From Methylotenera oryzisoli (GTDB taxonomy: Bacteria; Pseudomonadota; Gammaproteobacteria; Burkholderiales; Methylophilaceae): a stretch of 42,585 bases of DNA. Below the pieces are notes generated by a model. That model made no database searches. It worked only from the letters and a program-made list of their open reading frames with translations, and had not been told where the DNA came from. The position numbers and the translations under genes were made by a program. This document shows, piece by piece, positions 17,352 through 25,293 of this stretch. Position 1 is the stretch's first letter; each line of letters starts with the position of its first letter. The stretch is from positions 1-42,585 of the forward strand of contig CAMDXI010000011.1 of assembly GCA_945878695.1 (NCBI GenBank), given 5' to 3'.

Positions 17352-18479
17352 CTACAATATGGCGCCGTATGGCCAGTTTTGGCGTATGACTTGGGCCGGC
17401 AATAATTCCAGCACGTGTAAGGCAAAGTTTTTGTCTTCCGGGGTGATCGCTTGTAAGGCATGCGCGCGCAACAAGGTTTGCAAGGCTTTACCAAACATAG
17501 GTGGATCCAACATTTCCCCTTCAAATTTAATCGCCCCACCGTGTAAGGCATCGGCTTCGATGGCCGCTTTGAGGATGCGCACTTTTTGGTTCACTTCAGT
17601 GGGCGATGGCGTGTAAGCGGTTTTGCATAAATGAATGTGTCCAGGGTGGATCACTTGCTTACCGGTTAAGCCCATGGCCGCTTCTTGGCATGCGTGCTTG
17701 TAGACGATGCGCGACTCGTTATCGCCGTGCAAATCCAACCAACGGCGCACGTCATGCGGTTCCAGAAACTTTTCTGGCATGATATTGCTGCCGATTAAGG
17801 TTTCCACGCCCCCTATCACGCCCTTACCGGCAATACGTGCGTCAAACATCAAGTGGTTCATGTAGAACTGCAATTCTTCTATCCAGTTTTCCGGTGTGAT
17901 GTGTATGCCCATGGCTTTAGAAAAGTCATGGATACCAAATACCACGTGCTTAACCGTGTTGTATTGCAATAACTCTGGGGCAATTTTGAGCGATTTAGGG
18001 TGCTCAATAATCGGCTGTATGGTGATGTTAGGGTTAATCTCTATTAAGAAATTGGACAAATCGCGCACTTCAGCCGCGCCGTAAGCCTCGCCTGCTTTGG
18101 CCAACATCACCACGTCTATGTATTCCGACATGTCCTTGACCAACTGCATGTCCTGCTCGTACTCATCGGTACGGAAGGAGTTAGCGCGGATGGCGATGGT
18201 CACTTTTTGGTTAACCTTACGCAGCAAAGGCAGCTCTTGACGCAATAAATCGCGGCTCATTTCTTTTTGCCGGCAACCGTCTTCCAAGTCAAAAATCAAG
18301 GTGTGCGCTTGCGTGTTGTGCGCGTGCTTGCGCATGCGGGCCGCAGCTTGCGTCAAATCTTCGTATATGCCCAGTGCCGGCGAGTATTTAACCGGTGGGT
18401 AATACAGCTGAATGCCGGGCCAGCTTTCGCCTAACATGGCGCTGTTGCTATAGCATTTGATTTTGCTTGAGTGGGTCAT
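17352..18479 (-). CDS. HpcH/HpaI aldolase / citrate lyase beta (CitE-like) family protein, 375 residues
   Basis: A CoA-ester lyase-type TIM barrel. Recognisable blocks are TLIFDLEDGCRQKE (around residue 60), VTIAIRANSFRTDEYEQDM with the CoA/substrate arginine, IQPIIEHPKSL with the probable metal-binding glutamate, and HVVFGIHDFSKAMG with the metal-binding aspartate. Then comes GLTGKQVIHPGHI, the usual CitE C-terminal motif. Family members cleave or form malyl-, methylmalyl-, citramalyl- or citryl-CoA. It is longer than typical CitE (about 290-330), with an N-terminal extension and a C-terminal tail. It lies directly downstream of sdhE and upstream of an acyl-CoA synthetase and fumarase. The specific reaction is inferred, not seen. 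Confidence 0.85.
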   Translation of the reverse strand: MTHSSKIKCYSNSAMLGESWPGIQLYYPPVKYSPALGIYEDLTQAAARMRKHAHNTQAHTLIFDLEDGCRQKEMSRDLLRQELPLLRKVNQKVTIAIRANSFRTDEYEQDMQLVKDMSEYIDVVMLAKAGEAYGAAEVRDLSNFLIEINPNITIQPIIEHPKSLKIAPELLQYNTVKHVVFGIHDFSKAMGIHITPENWIEELQFYMNHLMFDARIAGKGVIGGVETLIGSNIMPEKFLEPHDVRRWLDLHGDNESRIVYKHACQEAAMGLTGKQVIHPGHIHLCKTAYTPSPTEVNQKVRILKAAIEADALHGGAIKFEGEMLDPPMFGKALQTLLRAHALQAITPEDKNFALHVLELLPAQVIRQNWPYGAIL

Positions 18480-18512
18480 AATCGCTCTTTCACTAATGTA
18501 ATGATGGCTAAA

Positions 18513-18818
18513 TTAGCCTTCGTTTTGGTCACGCGCACTTAATTTAGCCAGCACGCTTTGCAGCGCCTGGTCGTTCGAGTTTTTTGCTTGCAAGGCCGGG
18601 ACCTTGGCAGTTGGGAGCCTTAATGTCACCACGTCTAAAAATTCGTTATCGGGCAAATCCAACAAGCCGTCCAAGGCCAGCAATTCATCTTGCGTCAAGC
18701 CGGCTAGGTAATGGGCGGCGAAACGCTGCAAGACGATATCCAATTCCAATAGCCCACGACGACAACGCCAGCTTAAGCGGCGTACTTCTTCGTCTGTCAT
18801 GTTTGGGCTATTCGTCAT
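18513..18818 (-). CDS. sdhE: Succinate dehydrogenase FAD assembly factor
   Basis: SdhE promotes covalent attachment of FAD to SdhA. The 101-residue protein has the family motif RRGLLELD (standard RRGMLELD) soon after the N-terminus, then FAAHYLAGLTQDELLALDGLLDLPDNEFLD, which is typical. AGAAGATAAG upstream supports the start at 18818. It follows sdhB by 26 bases, its usual proteobacterial place. The tail from about residue 65 onward (VPALQAKNSNDQALQSVLAK) is a little longer than in E. coli SdhE. Confidence 0.95.
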   Translation of the reverse strand: MTNSPNMTDEEVRRLSWRCRRGLLELDIVLQRFAAHYLAGLTQDELLALDGLLDLPDNEFLDVVTLRLPTAKVPALQAKNSNDQALQSVLAKLSARDQNEG

Positions 18819-18844
18819 GGGCTTATCTTCTGTTATGGCGCGGC

Positions 18845-19585
18845 TTATAGCGCTTTAATTTCAATGTGCTTCTTCGCTTTGTTTTTATGCTCGCGCGCTT
18901 GCTCAAATTTCAAATCTTTAATGTTGGCGATGGCCGCATTTGGATTTAATTTTTTAGGGCACACTTCCACGCAATTCATGATGTTGTGGCAACGGTATAA
19001 GCGGTCTGGCTCTTCCAAATTATCCAAGCGCTCGTCCAAGGCTTGATCACGGCTATCCACCATAAAACGGTAGGCTTGCATCAAGCCGGCTGGGCCGACA
19101 AATTTATCCGGGTTCCACCAGAATGATGGGCAAGATGTGGTGCACGCACCGCACAATATGCATTCGTAGAGGCCATCCAGCTTGGCTCTATCGGCCGGCG
19201 ACTGCAGGCGCTCGGTGGCAGGCGCGGCATCGTTGTTCACCAAATACGGCTTAACCGAATTGTAGTTTTCAAAGAACTGCGTCATGTCCACCACCAGGTC
19301 GCGTATCACCGGCAAACCAGGCATAGGCCTTAACACCACCGGCTCTTCTAGGTCAGACAATTTGGTGATGCAGGCCAGGCCATTCTTACCGTTAATGTTC
19401 ATGCTGTCGGAACCGCACACGCCTTCACGGCAAGATTTGCGTAGGCTTAAACTGTCGTCTAAATCTTTAATGCGCAACAAGGCATCCAGCAACATTTGAT
19501 CGCTGTCTTCCAAGACCACGTCGTAGTCTTGCATGTACGGTTTTTTATCCACGTCTGGGTTGAATCGGTAAATTGAAAATTTCAT
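18845..19585 (-). CDS. sdhB: Succinate dehydrogenase iron-sulfur subunit
   Basis: SdhB carries electrons from the SdhA flavin to ubiquinone. In the 246-residue product the [2Fe-2S] ligands are C52, C57, D60 and C72 (SCREGVCGSD and LAC), with the Asp seen in E. coli SdhB. The [4Fe-4S] and [3Fe-4S] ligands lie in CILCGACTTSC (C142, C145, C148, C152) and CHNIMNCVEVCP (C199, C205, C209). KKLNPNAAIANIKDL follows. Length is normal. It sits between sdhA and sdhE. Confidence 0.98.
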   Translation of the reverse strand: MKFSIYRFNPDVDKKPYMQDYDVVLEDSDQMLLDALLRIKDLDDSLSLRKSCREGVCGSDSMNINGKNGLACITKLSDLEEPVVLRPMPGLPVIRDLVVDMTQFFENYNSVKPYLVNNDAAPATERLQSPADRAKLDGLYECILCGACTTSCPSFWWNPDKFVGPAGLMQAYRFMVDSRDQALDERLDNLEEPDRLYRCHNIMNCVEVCPKKLNPNAAIANIKDLKFEQAREHKNKAKKHIEIKAL

Positions 19586-19627
19586 TTTTTATCGTCTCTG
19601 TAAGCTTAACTTGATGTCATGCCGCTA

Positions 19628-21391
19628 TTAATAAACGCGCGCTTTAGGCTCAAAGCTGTCCACGGTTTGCGGTTTCAAGCGCACCGGTTTGTAACTTAAA
19701 CGGTGGCCCTCACGGTAGTACAAGGAATGCGTCAACCACTTCTCATCGTCGCGCTGCATAAAGTCTTCACGCGCATGCGCGCCACGGCTTTCGGTTCTGG
19801 CTTCCGCCGCGTGCATGGTGGCCAAGGCCACTTCCACTAAATTATCCAGCTCCAAGGCATCCACCCTAGCGGTATTGAACACTTGACTCTTGTCTGTGAT
19901 CACGGTGTTTTTAGCCCGCTCGGCGACTTTGTCTATCTCCACCACCCCGGATTGCAACAAATCCGGGAAACGGAATACGCCGCAATGGGTTTGCATGGTC
20001 TCGCGTAGCGCTGCACCCACGTCTTTAACCGATTCGCCTTGGGTTTGCGTGTCCAAGCGATTGAGTCTAGCCAAGGTCTTATCAAAGGCATCGGCGGCCA
20101 AGGGTTTATGGCTGTTGTCTTTTTTCACTTCTTCCACCATCTTGTCGCCGGCGGCACGTCCGAACACCACTAAATCTAATAGCGAGTTAGAACCCAAACG
20201 GTTGGCGCCATGCACCGATACGCAAGCGCACTCGCCTACTGCATACAAGCCATTGACCACCGCTTGAACGCCACTGGCGTCGGGGGCTATCACTTGGCCT
20301 TGTAAATTAGTAGGAATGCCGCCCATCATGTAATGCACGGTCGGCACGATGGGGATGGGGTCTTTCACCGGATCCACGTTTGCAAAGGTTTTGGCAATCT
20401 CGCGTATGCCGGGCAATTTATCGTTAATTAAAGCCTCACCCAAATGGTCTAGTTTTAAATACACCGCGTCTTTGTTTTTACCCACGCCGCGGCCGGCTTT
20501 AATTTCGGTAGCAATGGCACGCGACACCACGTCACGGCTGGCCAAGTCTTTGGCATGCGGTGCATAACGCTCCATGAAACGCTCGCCTTCGCTGTTCAAT
20601 AAATAACCGCCTTCGCCACGCACGCCCTCGGTAATCAACACGCCGGCATTGAGCACGCCGGTTGGGTGGAATTGCCAAAACTCCATGTCTTGCAAAGGAA
20701 TGCCAGCGCGCGCTGCCATGCCCAAGCCATCCCCGGTGTTGATGAAGGCATTGGTGCTGGCCTTGAAAATACGACCGGCGCCGCCGGTGGCCAACAAGGT
20801 GGCCTTAGCGCGTATGCAATGCACTTCGCCGGTTTCTATCTCTAAGGCCAAGACGCCGAGCACGTCGCCGTCTTTATCGCGCAATAAATCCAAGGCCAAC
20901 CACTCGACAAAAAACTGGGTATTGGATTGGATGTTGCGTTGGTACAGGGTGTGCAACATAGCGTGACCGGTTCTGTCGGCCACCGCACAGGTGCGAGAAA
21001 TCGCGCTTTCACCAAAATTTTGCGTCATGCCGCCAAACGGCCGTTGGAATATTTTGCCGTTTTCCAAGCGGTCAAACGGCATACCAAAATGCTCCAGTTC
21101 GTATATGGCCGCGGCGGCGTTTTTACACATAAACTCGATGGCATCTTGGTCACCCAAGTAATCCGAGCCTTTAATGGTGTCGTACATATGCCACAACCAT
21201 TTATCATCAGCGACGTTGCCTAGCGCCGCGGCTATGCCACCTTGCGCGGCCACGGTATGCGAACGGGTAGGAAACACCTTGGACAACACCGCTACTTTTA
21301 AACCGGATTGCGCTAACTGTAATGAGGCACGTAAACCGGCGCCACCGCCGCCTACCACCAATGCATCAAATACTTGCGTTGCAACTGCCAT
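19628..21391 (-). CDS. sdhA: Succinate dehydrogenase flavoprotein subunit
   Basis: SdhA oxidises succinate to fumarate through covalently bound FAD. The 587-residue protein shows the dinucleotide-binding [13 protein letters not shown] near residue 12, the FAD-linking histidine H45 in [10 protein letters not shown], and the active-site segments FWQFHPTG and [30 protein letters not shown] and [21 protein letters not shown] are also present. All are conserved. It is 36 bases beyond sdhD's region and 42 bases before sdhB in the sdhCDAB order. Confidence 0.98.
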   Translation of the reverse strand: MAVATQVFDALVVGGGGAGLRASLQLAQSGLKVAVLSKVFPTRSHTVAAQGGIAAALGNVADDKWLWHMYDTIKGSDYLGDQDAIEFMCKNAAAAIYELEHFGMPFDRLENGKIFQRPFGGMTQNFGESAISRTCAVADRTGHAMLHTLYQRNIQSNTQFFVEWLALDLLRDKDGDVLGVLALEIETGEVHCIRAKATLLATGGAGRIFKASTNAFINTGDGLGMAARAGIPLQDMEFWQFHPTGVLNAGVLITEGVRGEGGYLLNSEGERFMERYAPHAKDLASRDVVSRAIATEIKAGRGVGKNKDAVYLKLDHLGEALINDKLPGIREIAKTFANVDPVKDPIPIVPTVHYMMGGIPTNLQGQVIAPDASGVQAVVNGLYAVGECACVSVHGANRLGSNSLLDLVVFGRAAGDKMVEEVKKDNSHKPLAADAFDKTLARLNRLDTQTQGESVKDVGAALRETMQTHCGVFRFPDLLQSGVVEIDKVAERAKNTVITDKSQVFNTARVDALELDNLVEVALATMHAAEARTESRGAHAREDFMQRDDEKWLTHSLYYREGHRLSYKPVRLKPQTVDSFEPKARVY

Positions 21392-21432
21392 AAGCCATAA
21401 ACCTTAAATAATAATTAAATTAAGCAACCAAA

Positions 21433-21777
21433 TTAAGCAAACAATAGGTAAGCTGCCCAAGCCAAATACAGCCATAGCAAGATCACCAAGCCCTTCAATA
21501 AGACGCTGCGCAAGGTGTCATTGGGCACGTAATCCTTGAACACATCGCGTATGCCCAGCCAGGCGTGTAGCGTTAAGGCCAACCAGAACAACATGGTCAG
21601 CACACGCCACCAAAGTGGCTGAAAAAAATCGACCCATGCTGCGTAGTCGCTTGGGGCCAGATAGAAAAATCGTCCCGCCGCCAGCACACTGTAGAGTGCC
21701 ATGGCCAAGCCGGTTAGGCGCTGCGATAGCCATGCGCGCATGCCGGGGTAACGTTTGGTTAAGAGTTCAATCCACAT
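21433..21777 (-). CDS. sdhD: Succinate dehydrogenase membrane anchor subunit
   Basis: The 114-residue protein has three membrane helices (AWLSQRLTGLAMALYSVLAA, WWRVLTMLFWLALTLHAWLG, LKGLVILLWLYLAWAAYLLF). It carries the haem b histidine candidate in TLHAWLGIRDVFKDYV, the conserved SdhD motif. With SdhC it anchors the complex and forms the quinone site. The gene begins three bases after the sdhC stop. Confidence 0.93.
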   Translation of the reverse strand: MWIELLTKRYPGMRAWLSQRLTGLAMALYSVLAAGRFFYLAPSDYAAWVDFFQPLWWRVLTMLFWLALTLHAWLGIRDVFKDYVPNDTLRSVLLKGLVILLWLYLAWAAYLLFA

Positions 21778-21780
21778 AAT

Positions 21781-22173
21781 TTATAGCCACAATGTAATGC
21801 TTACCACTAGCGTGGCAAGCAAGCCCAGCACCATCACCACTTTGCTGGTGTAACGGGCTTTCATGAGCGTAGTCATCCAATGCACGTCCATCGCCAAATG
21901 ACGGATGCCGGCAAAGAAATGGTGAAAAAATGCCCAAGCCAAGCCCATCAACACCAGCTTGATAAAAGGCGAATGCAGAAAAGCCAAGACCAACTGCCAA
22001 TCCTCGGCCGAGCGCAAAGACCATTGCAACAGCAGCAAAATGACTGGCAAAATCATAAACAAGGCGCAACCTGTGGCCCTATGCAAGATAGACACCAAGG
22101 CGTTGATGGGTAAACGTATGGTGAACAAATTCAGGTTTTTAGGCCGATTTTTTTTAGCGAGTTTTTGGTTCAT
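21781..22173 (-). CDS. sdhC: Succinate dehydrogenase cytochrome b556 subunit
   Basis: A 130-residue membrane protein with the quinone-site motif VSILHRATGCALF and the haem-ligand region AWAFFHHFFAGIRHLAMD. There are three hydrophobic helices. NLFTIRLPINALVSILHR corresponds to the usual 'NL..IR.P..A..SI.HR' entry. It starts eight bases after the malic enzyme stop, pointing to one mRNA, and precedes sdhD closely. Confidence 0.95.
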   Translation of the reverse strand: MNQKLAKKNRPKNLNLFTIRLPINALVSILHRATGCALFMILPVILLLLQWSLRSAEDWQLVLAFLHSPFIKLVLMGLAWAFFHHFFAGIRHLAMDVHWMTTLMKARYTSKVVMVLGLLATLVVSITLWL

Positions 22174-22181
22174 GGTCAGTA

Positions 22182-23390
22182 CTATTTAGCCTGTTGTGCT
22201 CTGGCGGCATCCGCCACCGCACCGGACACGCGGGCTAATAAACGTTTATCAAACGGTTTAGGAATAATGTAATCCTTACCGAAACTCAAACTTGTTAAGT
22301 TATAGGCTTGCAAGACATCTTCTGGCACCGGTTCGCGTGCCAAAGCCGCCAAGGCATGCGCCGCGGCGATTTGCATTTCATCGCTAATTTGCTTGGCTTT
22401 GGCATCCAATGCACCGCGGAACAAATACGGAAAGCACAAGGCATTGTTCACTTGATTCGGGAAGTCTGAACGACCGGTCGCCATCAGGATGTCATCGCGC
22501 ACGGCATGGGCAATGCTAGGCAGTATTTCCGGATCGGGATTGGCCAAGGCAAACACCACCGGCTTGGCCGCCATGAGTTTTAGCAAATCAGCCGACAAGG
22601 CATTGGCCGCAGACACGCCGATAAACACATCGGCACCCGGCATGACATCGGCTAAGGTCTTAGCCGCGCTGGGGGCCACGGCTAAATGACGGTTGTTATC
22701 GTGCAAATCAGCGCGAGCCGTATCCAGCACGCCAGACTTATCCACCATGGTGATGTTGGTCGCCCCCATTAATTTAAGCAAGCGCGCACAAGAACAACCC
22801 GCTGCACCGGCGCCTAAAAATACAATTTTAGCGCCGCTTAATGTTTTGCCTTGCAATTCCAAGGCATTGGATAAGGCCGCGGCCACTATCACCGCCGTGC
22901 CATGTTGGTCGTCGTGAAACACCGGGATATCCAAACGCGCACGCAATTCATTTTCAATGCGGAAACAATGCGGTGCGGCGATGTCTTCTAAATTAATGCC
23001 GCCAAAGGTAGGCGCAATGTTCACCACGGTTTCGATGAAGGCTTCCACACTGGGGGCGTTGACCTCTATGTCAAACACGTCTATGCCGGCAAAGTGTTTA
23101 AACAACACGGCTTTGCCTTCCATCACTGGCTTACTCGCCAGTGGGCCCATGTTACCCAGGCCTAATACGGCCGTGCCATCGGTAATTACCGCCACTAAAT
23201 TGCCTTTGTTGGTGTAACGGTAGGCGTTAGCAGGATCGCGATTAATTTCACGCACCGGCACTGCTACGCCTGGGGTGTAGGCTAAGGACAAATCGTCTTG
23301 GCTGGCGCAAGGCTTGGATGACTCAACGGACAATTTTCCCGGTTTAGGAAACTCGTGGTAATCCAGCGCACGTTTTTTTAAATCATCCAT
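22182..23390 (-). CDS. Malic enzyme, single-domain form
   Basis: The 402-residue protein converts malate to pyruvate and CO2 with reduction of NAD(P). It begins KKRALDYHEFPKPGKLSVES, a MaeB-type N-terminus, with SLAYTPGVAVPVREI and VLGLGNMGPLASKPVMEGK. Catalytic residues lie in HCFRIENELRARLDIPVFHDDQHGT read in two parts, and the dinucleotide site is KIVFLGAGAAGCSCARLL. E. coli MaeB carries an extra C-terminal phosphotransacetylase-like domain of about 330 residues; it is absent here with no sign of frameshift. AGAGGTAAAAG precedes the start. It opens the sdh gene string, 63 bases after gntR. Confidence 0.92.
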   Translation of the reverse strand: MDDLKKRALDYHEFPKPGKLSVESSKPCASQDDLSLAYTPGVAVPVREINRDPANAYRYTNKGNLVAVITDGTAVLGLGNMGPLASKPVMEGKAVLFKHFAGIDVFDIEVNAPSVEAFIETVVNIAPTFGGINLEDIAAPHCFRIENELRARLDIPVFHDDQHGTAVIVAAALSNALELQGKTLSGAKIVFLGAGAAGCSCARLLKLMGATNITMVDKSGVLDTARADLHDNNRHLAVAPSAAKTLADVMPGADVFIGVSAANALSADLLKLMAAKPVVFALANPDPEILPSIAHAVRDDILMATGRSDFPNQVNNALCFPYLFRGALDAKAKQISDEMQIAAAHALAALAREPVPEDVLQAYNLTSLSFGKDYIIPKPFDKRLLARVSGAVADAARAQQAK

Positions 23391-23453
23391 CGTCTTTTAC
23401 CTCTATTTAATATTGCACTCATAGCCAAGTTAGACTTAGCATCCATTCAAGCG

Positions 23454-24191
23454 TTATTCCAATTCGTTCATGTAGTGGTGGTTGTCCGTCACGCACATGC
23501 CCAATCGCCACTCCATGGGTTTGTCGCCGTAAGTAAAGGACACGCGCTCTATGCTCAAAATAGGCTCGTTCTCTTTTAAGCCTAAGGCATGGGCGACTTC
23601 ACCTTTAGCCCCCACGGCTTTTAAGCGTTCTTCAGCACGCACCATGCGCACCCCAAATTCGGACTCGTACATGCTGTACATGGACCCGTTGTTTTCTTCC
23701 ACGCGGTTGCCGTTCAAGCCTTTAAACGGTGCAGCCGGGACGATGATGTGATCAAAAATTAAGGGGCGACCAGAAAACGTTAATAAACGCTTGATCTCTA
23801 TGGTCGAGGCGCCGGCTTTTAAATCGAGGATTTGCCCCATGCGCACATCGGCTTTGCCTTTAACGCAGGATATGAATTCGTTTTTTAATAATTCTTTCTG
23901 CCCATCTATGGAGGTCAAGCGCAAAAAGCGCAGTTTCATGTTGTCCGCACTGTGGGTGGCGACAAAGGTACCTTTGCCTTGACGGCGAATTAAAATATTT
24001 TCCGTGGCCAAGGCATCGATGGCTTTTCTGACCGTGCCTTGACTGACTTTATAACGGCCCGCTAGATCAATCTCACTGGGGATCATGTCCCCAGGACGCC
24101 ATTCCCCACCAATTAAACTTTGCGTTAACAAGACTTTGATCTGGTCGTAAAGCGGCTTGTAGCTTGGCGAATTGTAATGTTTGTCTATCAT
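23454..24191 (-). CDS. GntR family (UTRA domain) transcriptional regulator
   Basis: From the ATG at 24191 the protein is 245 residues. The N-terminal winged helix-turn-helix shows PLYDQIKVLLTQSLIGGEWR, GDMIPSEIDLAGRYKVSQGT and VRKAIDALATENILIRRQGK, the GntR signature. The C-terminal half is a UTRA ligand-binding domain ending FTYGDKPMEWRLGMCVTDNH. Start codons at 24206 (ATG) and 24209 (TTG) are alternatives. It lies exactly between the divergent sdh-type and prp-type operons, and the intervening 220 bases hold a strong inverted repeat, so autoregulation plus control of both operons is likely. The inducer is unknown; a methylcitrate-cycle or CoA-related dicarboxylate is plausible. Confidence 0.9.
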   Translation of the reverse strand: MIDKHYNSPSYKPLYDQIKVLLTQSLIGGEWRPGDMIPSEIDLAGRYKVSQGTVRKAIDALATENILIRRQGKGTFVATHSADNMKLRFLRLTSIDGQKELLKNEFISCVKGKADVRMGQILDLKAGASTIEIKRLLTFSGRPLIFDHIIVPAAPFKGLNGNRVEENNGSMYSMYESEFGVRMVRAEERLKAVGAKGEVAHALGLKENEPILSIERVSFTYGDKPMEWRLGMCVTDNHHYMNELE

Positions 24192-24227
24192 GATCGTTGA
24201 TCTCATCAAAATTGAATGGCCTAAATA

Positions 24228-24242
24228 AATGAACTATTCATT
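24228..24242. repeat. Short inverted repeat in the gntR leader
   Basis: AATGAA and TTCATT flank a 3-base spacer just upstream of the gntR start. It could be a secondary operator. It is short and AT-rich, so chance is possible. Confidence 0.25.
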
Positions 24243-24265
24243 CAGAGCTAATTTGCAATGACTTA

Positions 24266-24294
24266 TTTATATCATGCTATTTTTTAATAGTCTA
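24266..24294 (-). promoter_or_regulatory. Candidate promoter of gntR (and the sdh operon)
   Basis: On the minus strand TAGACT (24294-24289) and TATAAA (24271-24266) are separated by 17 bases, a good sigma-70 match. The predicted start lies about 65 bases before the gntR ATG. The inverted repeat at 24301-24327 sits immediately behind its -35 box. Confidence 0.5.
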
Positions 24295-24300
24295 GCATTT

Positions 24301-24327
24301 TATATCTTATATAAGACATAAGATATA
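24301..24327. promoter_or_regulatory. Probable GntR operator: perfect 10-bp inverted repeat with an internal 12-bp palindrome
   Basis: TATATCTTAT (24301-24310) and ATAAGATATA (24318-24327) are perfect inverted copies with a 7-base spacer. Within this lies the self-complementary TCTTATATAAGA (24305-24316), so two overlapping dyads are present. It sits between the divergent -35 boxes (minus strand 24289-24294, plus strand 24330-24335), ideal for simultaneous repression. The same 12-mer occurs at 40938-40949. Confidence 0.65.
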
Positions 24328-24329
24328 GA

Positions 24330-24359
24330 TTGACATTTTTAAATAACTCTCTATATAAT
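24330..24359 (+). promoter_or_regulatory. Strong sigma-70 promoter of the citE-maoC-citE-prpBCD operon
   Basis: Perfect TTGACA (24330-24335) and perfect TATAAT (24354-24359) with an 18-base spacer lie about 50 bases upstream of the first ATG. Such a consensus promoter generally needs repression, which the adjacent inverted repeat could provide. AAAGGTAA precedes the ATG as ribosome-binding site. Confidence 0.75.
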
Positions 24360-24411
24360 CGATTCAGCTTAAAAAAATACCCTTGCTTATAAGCTAGATA
24401 AAGGTAATCGA

Positions 24412-25293
24412 ATGACTCAATATTTTCGCCCACGCCGCTCCATGCTTTATGTGCCTGGCTGCAACGCGCATTATCTGGAGCGCGCCAGAACCCTACACGC
24501 TGACTCAGTGATATTGGATCTAGGTGATCCAGTATTAGTAGAATGCAAAGAAGAGTCGCGCGACAACGTCGTGCGCTTTGTTAACGAGGGCGGCTATGGC
24601 TCGCGTGAAGTAGTGGTGCGCGTCAACGACCTAATCTCGGAATGGGGGCCAGACGACATCAAAGCCGCGGCCAAAATCAAAGTAGACGCCGTGTTGTTTC
24701 CCAACATAGAAAGTAAAGAAGACGTGCTGACGGCCCTATCCTTATTGGATGACGCCGGCGGCAGTCACTTGCCTATCATGGTCATGATAGAGAGCCCAAT
24801 TGCCGTGCTGAACGCTAAAGAAATTGCCAGCGCATCCGATCGCATCGTCTGCATGGTGATGGCCACATCGGACCTGATATCGCAATTGCACGCACGCGTG
24901 ACGCATGAGCGCTCCGCCATCCTCACCTCTTTATCCTTGGTGATATTGGCGGCCCGCGCTTACGGTCATGCGGTAGTGGACGGCATCACCAGCGATTTTA
25001 AAAACATGCATTCCTTTGAATACGCTTGCCGCTTGGGCCGCGACATGGGCTTTGATGGCAAATCCTTGGTGCACCCCGCGCAATTGGCTTACAGCAACGA
25101 TGCTTACACGCCGCAAGCCAGCGAAGTGAAAAACGCCAGAGAAATCATCGCCGCTTTAAAAGCTGCGAATGAAATGGGCAAAGGCACGGTGGTGGTCAAC
25201 GACAAATTAGTCGAACGCCACCATGTGCGCGCCGCCGAACGCTTACTTAAATTAAGTGAAATGATCAGCACCTTGGAAGAAAGCCATGACTAA
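24412..25293 (+). CDS. CitE-like CoA-ester lyase, 293 residues
   Basis: A TIM-barrel CitE/malyl-CoA-lyase-type protein of standard length. It starts with RPRRSMLYVPGCNAHYLERA, the usual 'RS.L.VPG' opening. Probable metal ligands are E127 (VMIESPIAVL) and D154 (MATSDLISQL), and R71 (VVVRVND) is the conserved arginine. The C-terminal motif is GFDGKSLVHPAQLAYSNDAY. The usual DLED motif reads DLGD here (around residue 37), an uncommon Glu-to-Gly change. Related enzymes cleave malyl-, beta-methylmalyl- or citramalyl-CoA. It is the first gene of the operon and overlaps maoC by 8 bases, so translational coupling is likely. Confidence 0.87.
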   Translation: MTQYFRPRRSMLYVPGCNAHYLERARTLHADSVILDLGDPVLVECKEESRDNVVRFVNEGGYGSREVVVRVNDLISEWGPDDIKAAAKIKVDAVLFPNIESKEDVLTALSLLDDAGGSHLPIMVMIESPIAVLNAKEIASASDRIVCMVMATSDLISQLHARVTHERSAILTSLSLVILAARAYGHAVVDGITSDFKNMHSFEYACRLGRDMGFDGKSLVHPAQLAYSNDAYTPQASEVKNAREIIAALKAANEMGKGTVVVNDKLVERHHVRAAERLLKLSEMISTLEESHD

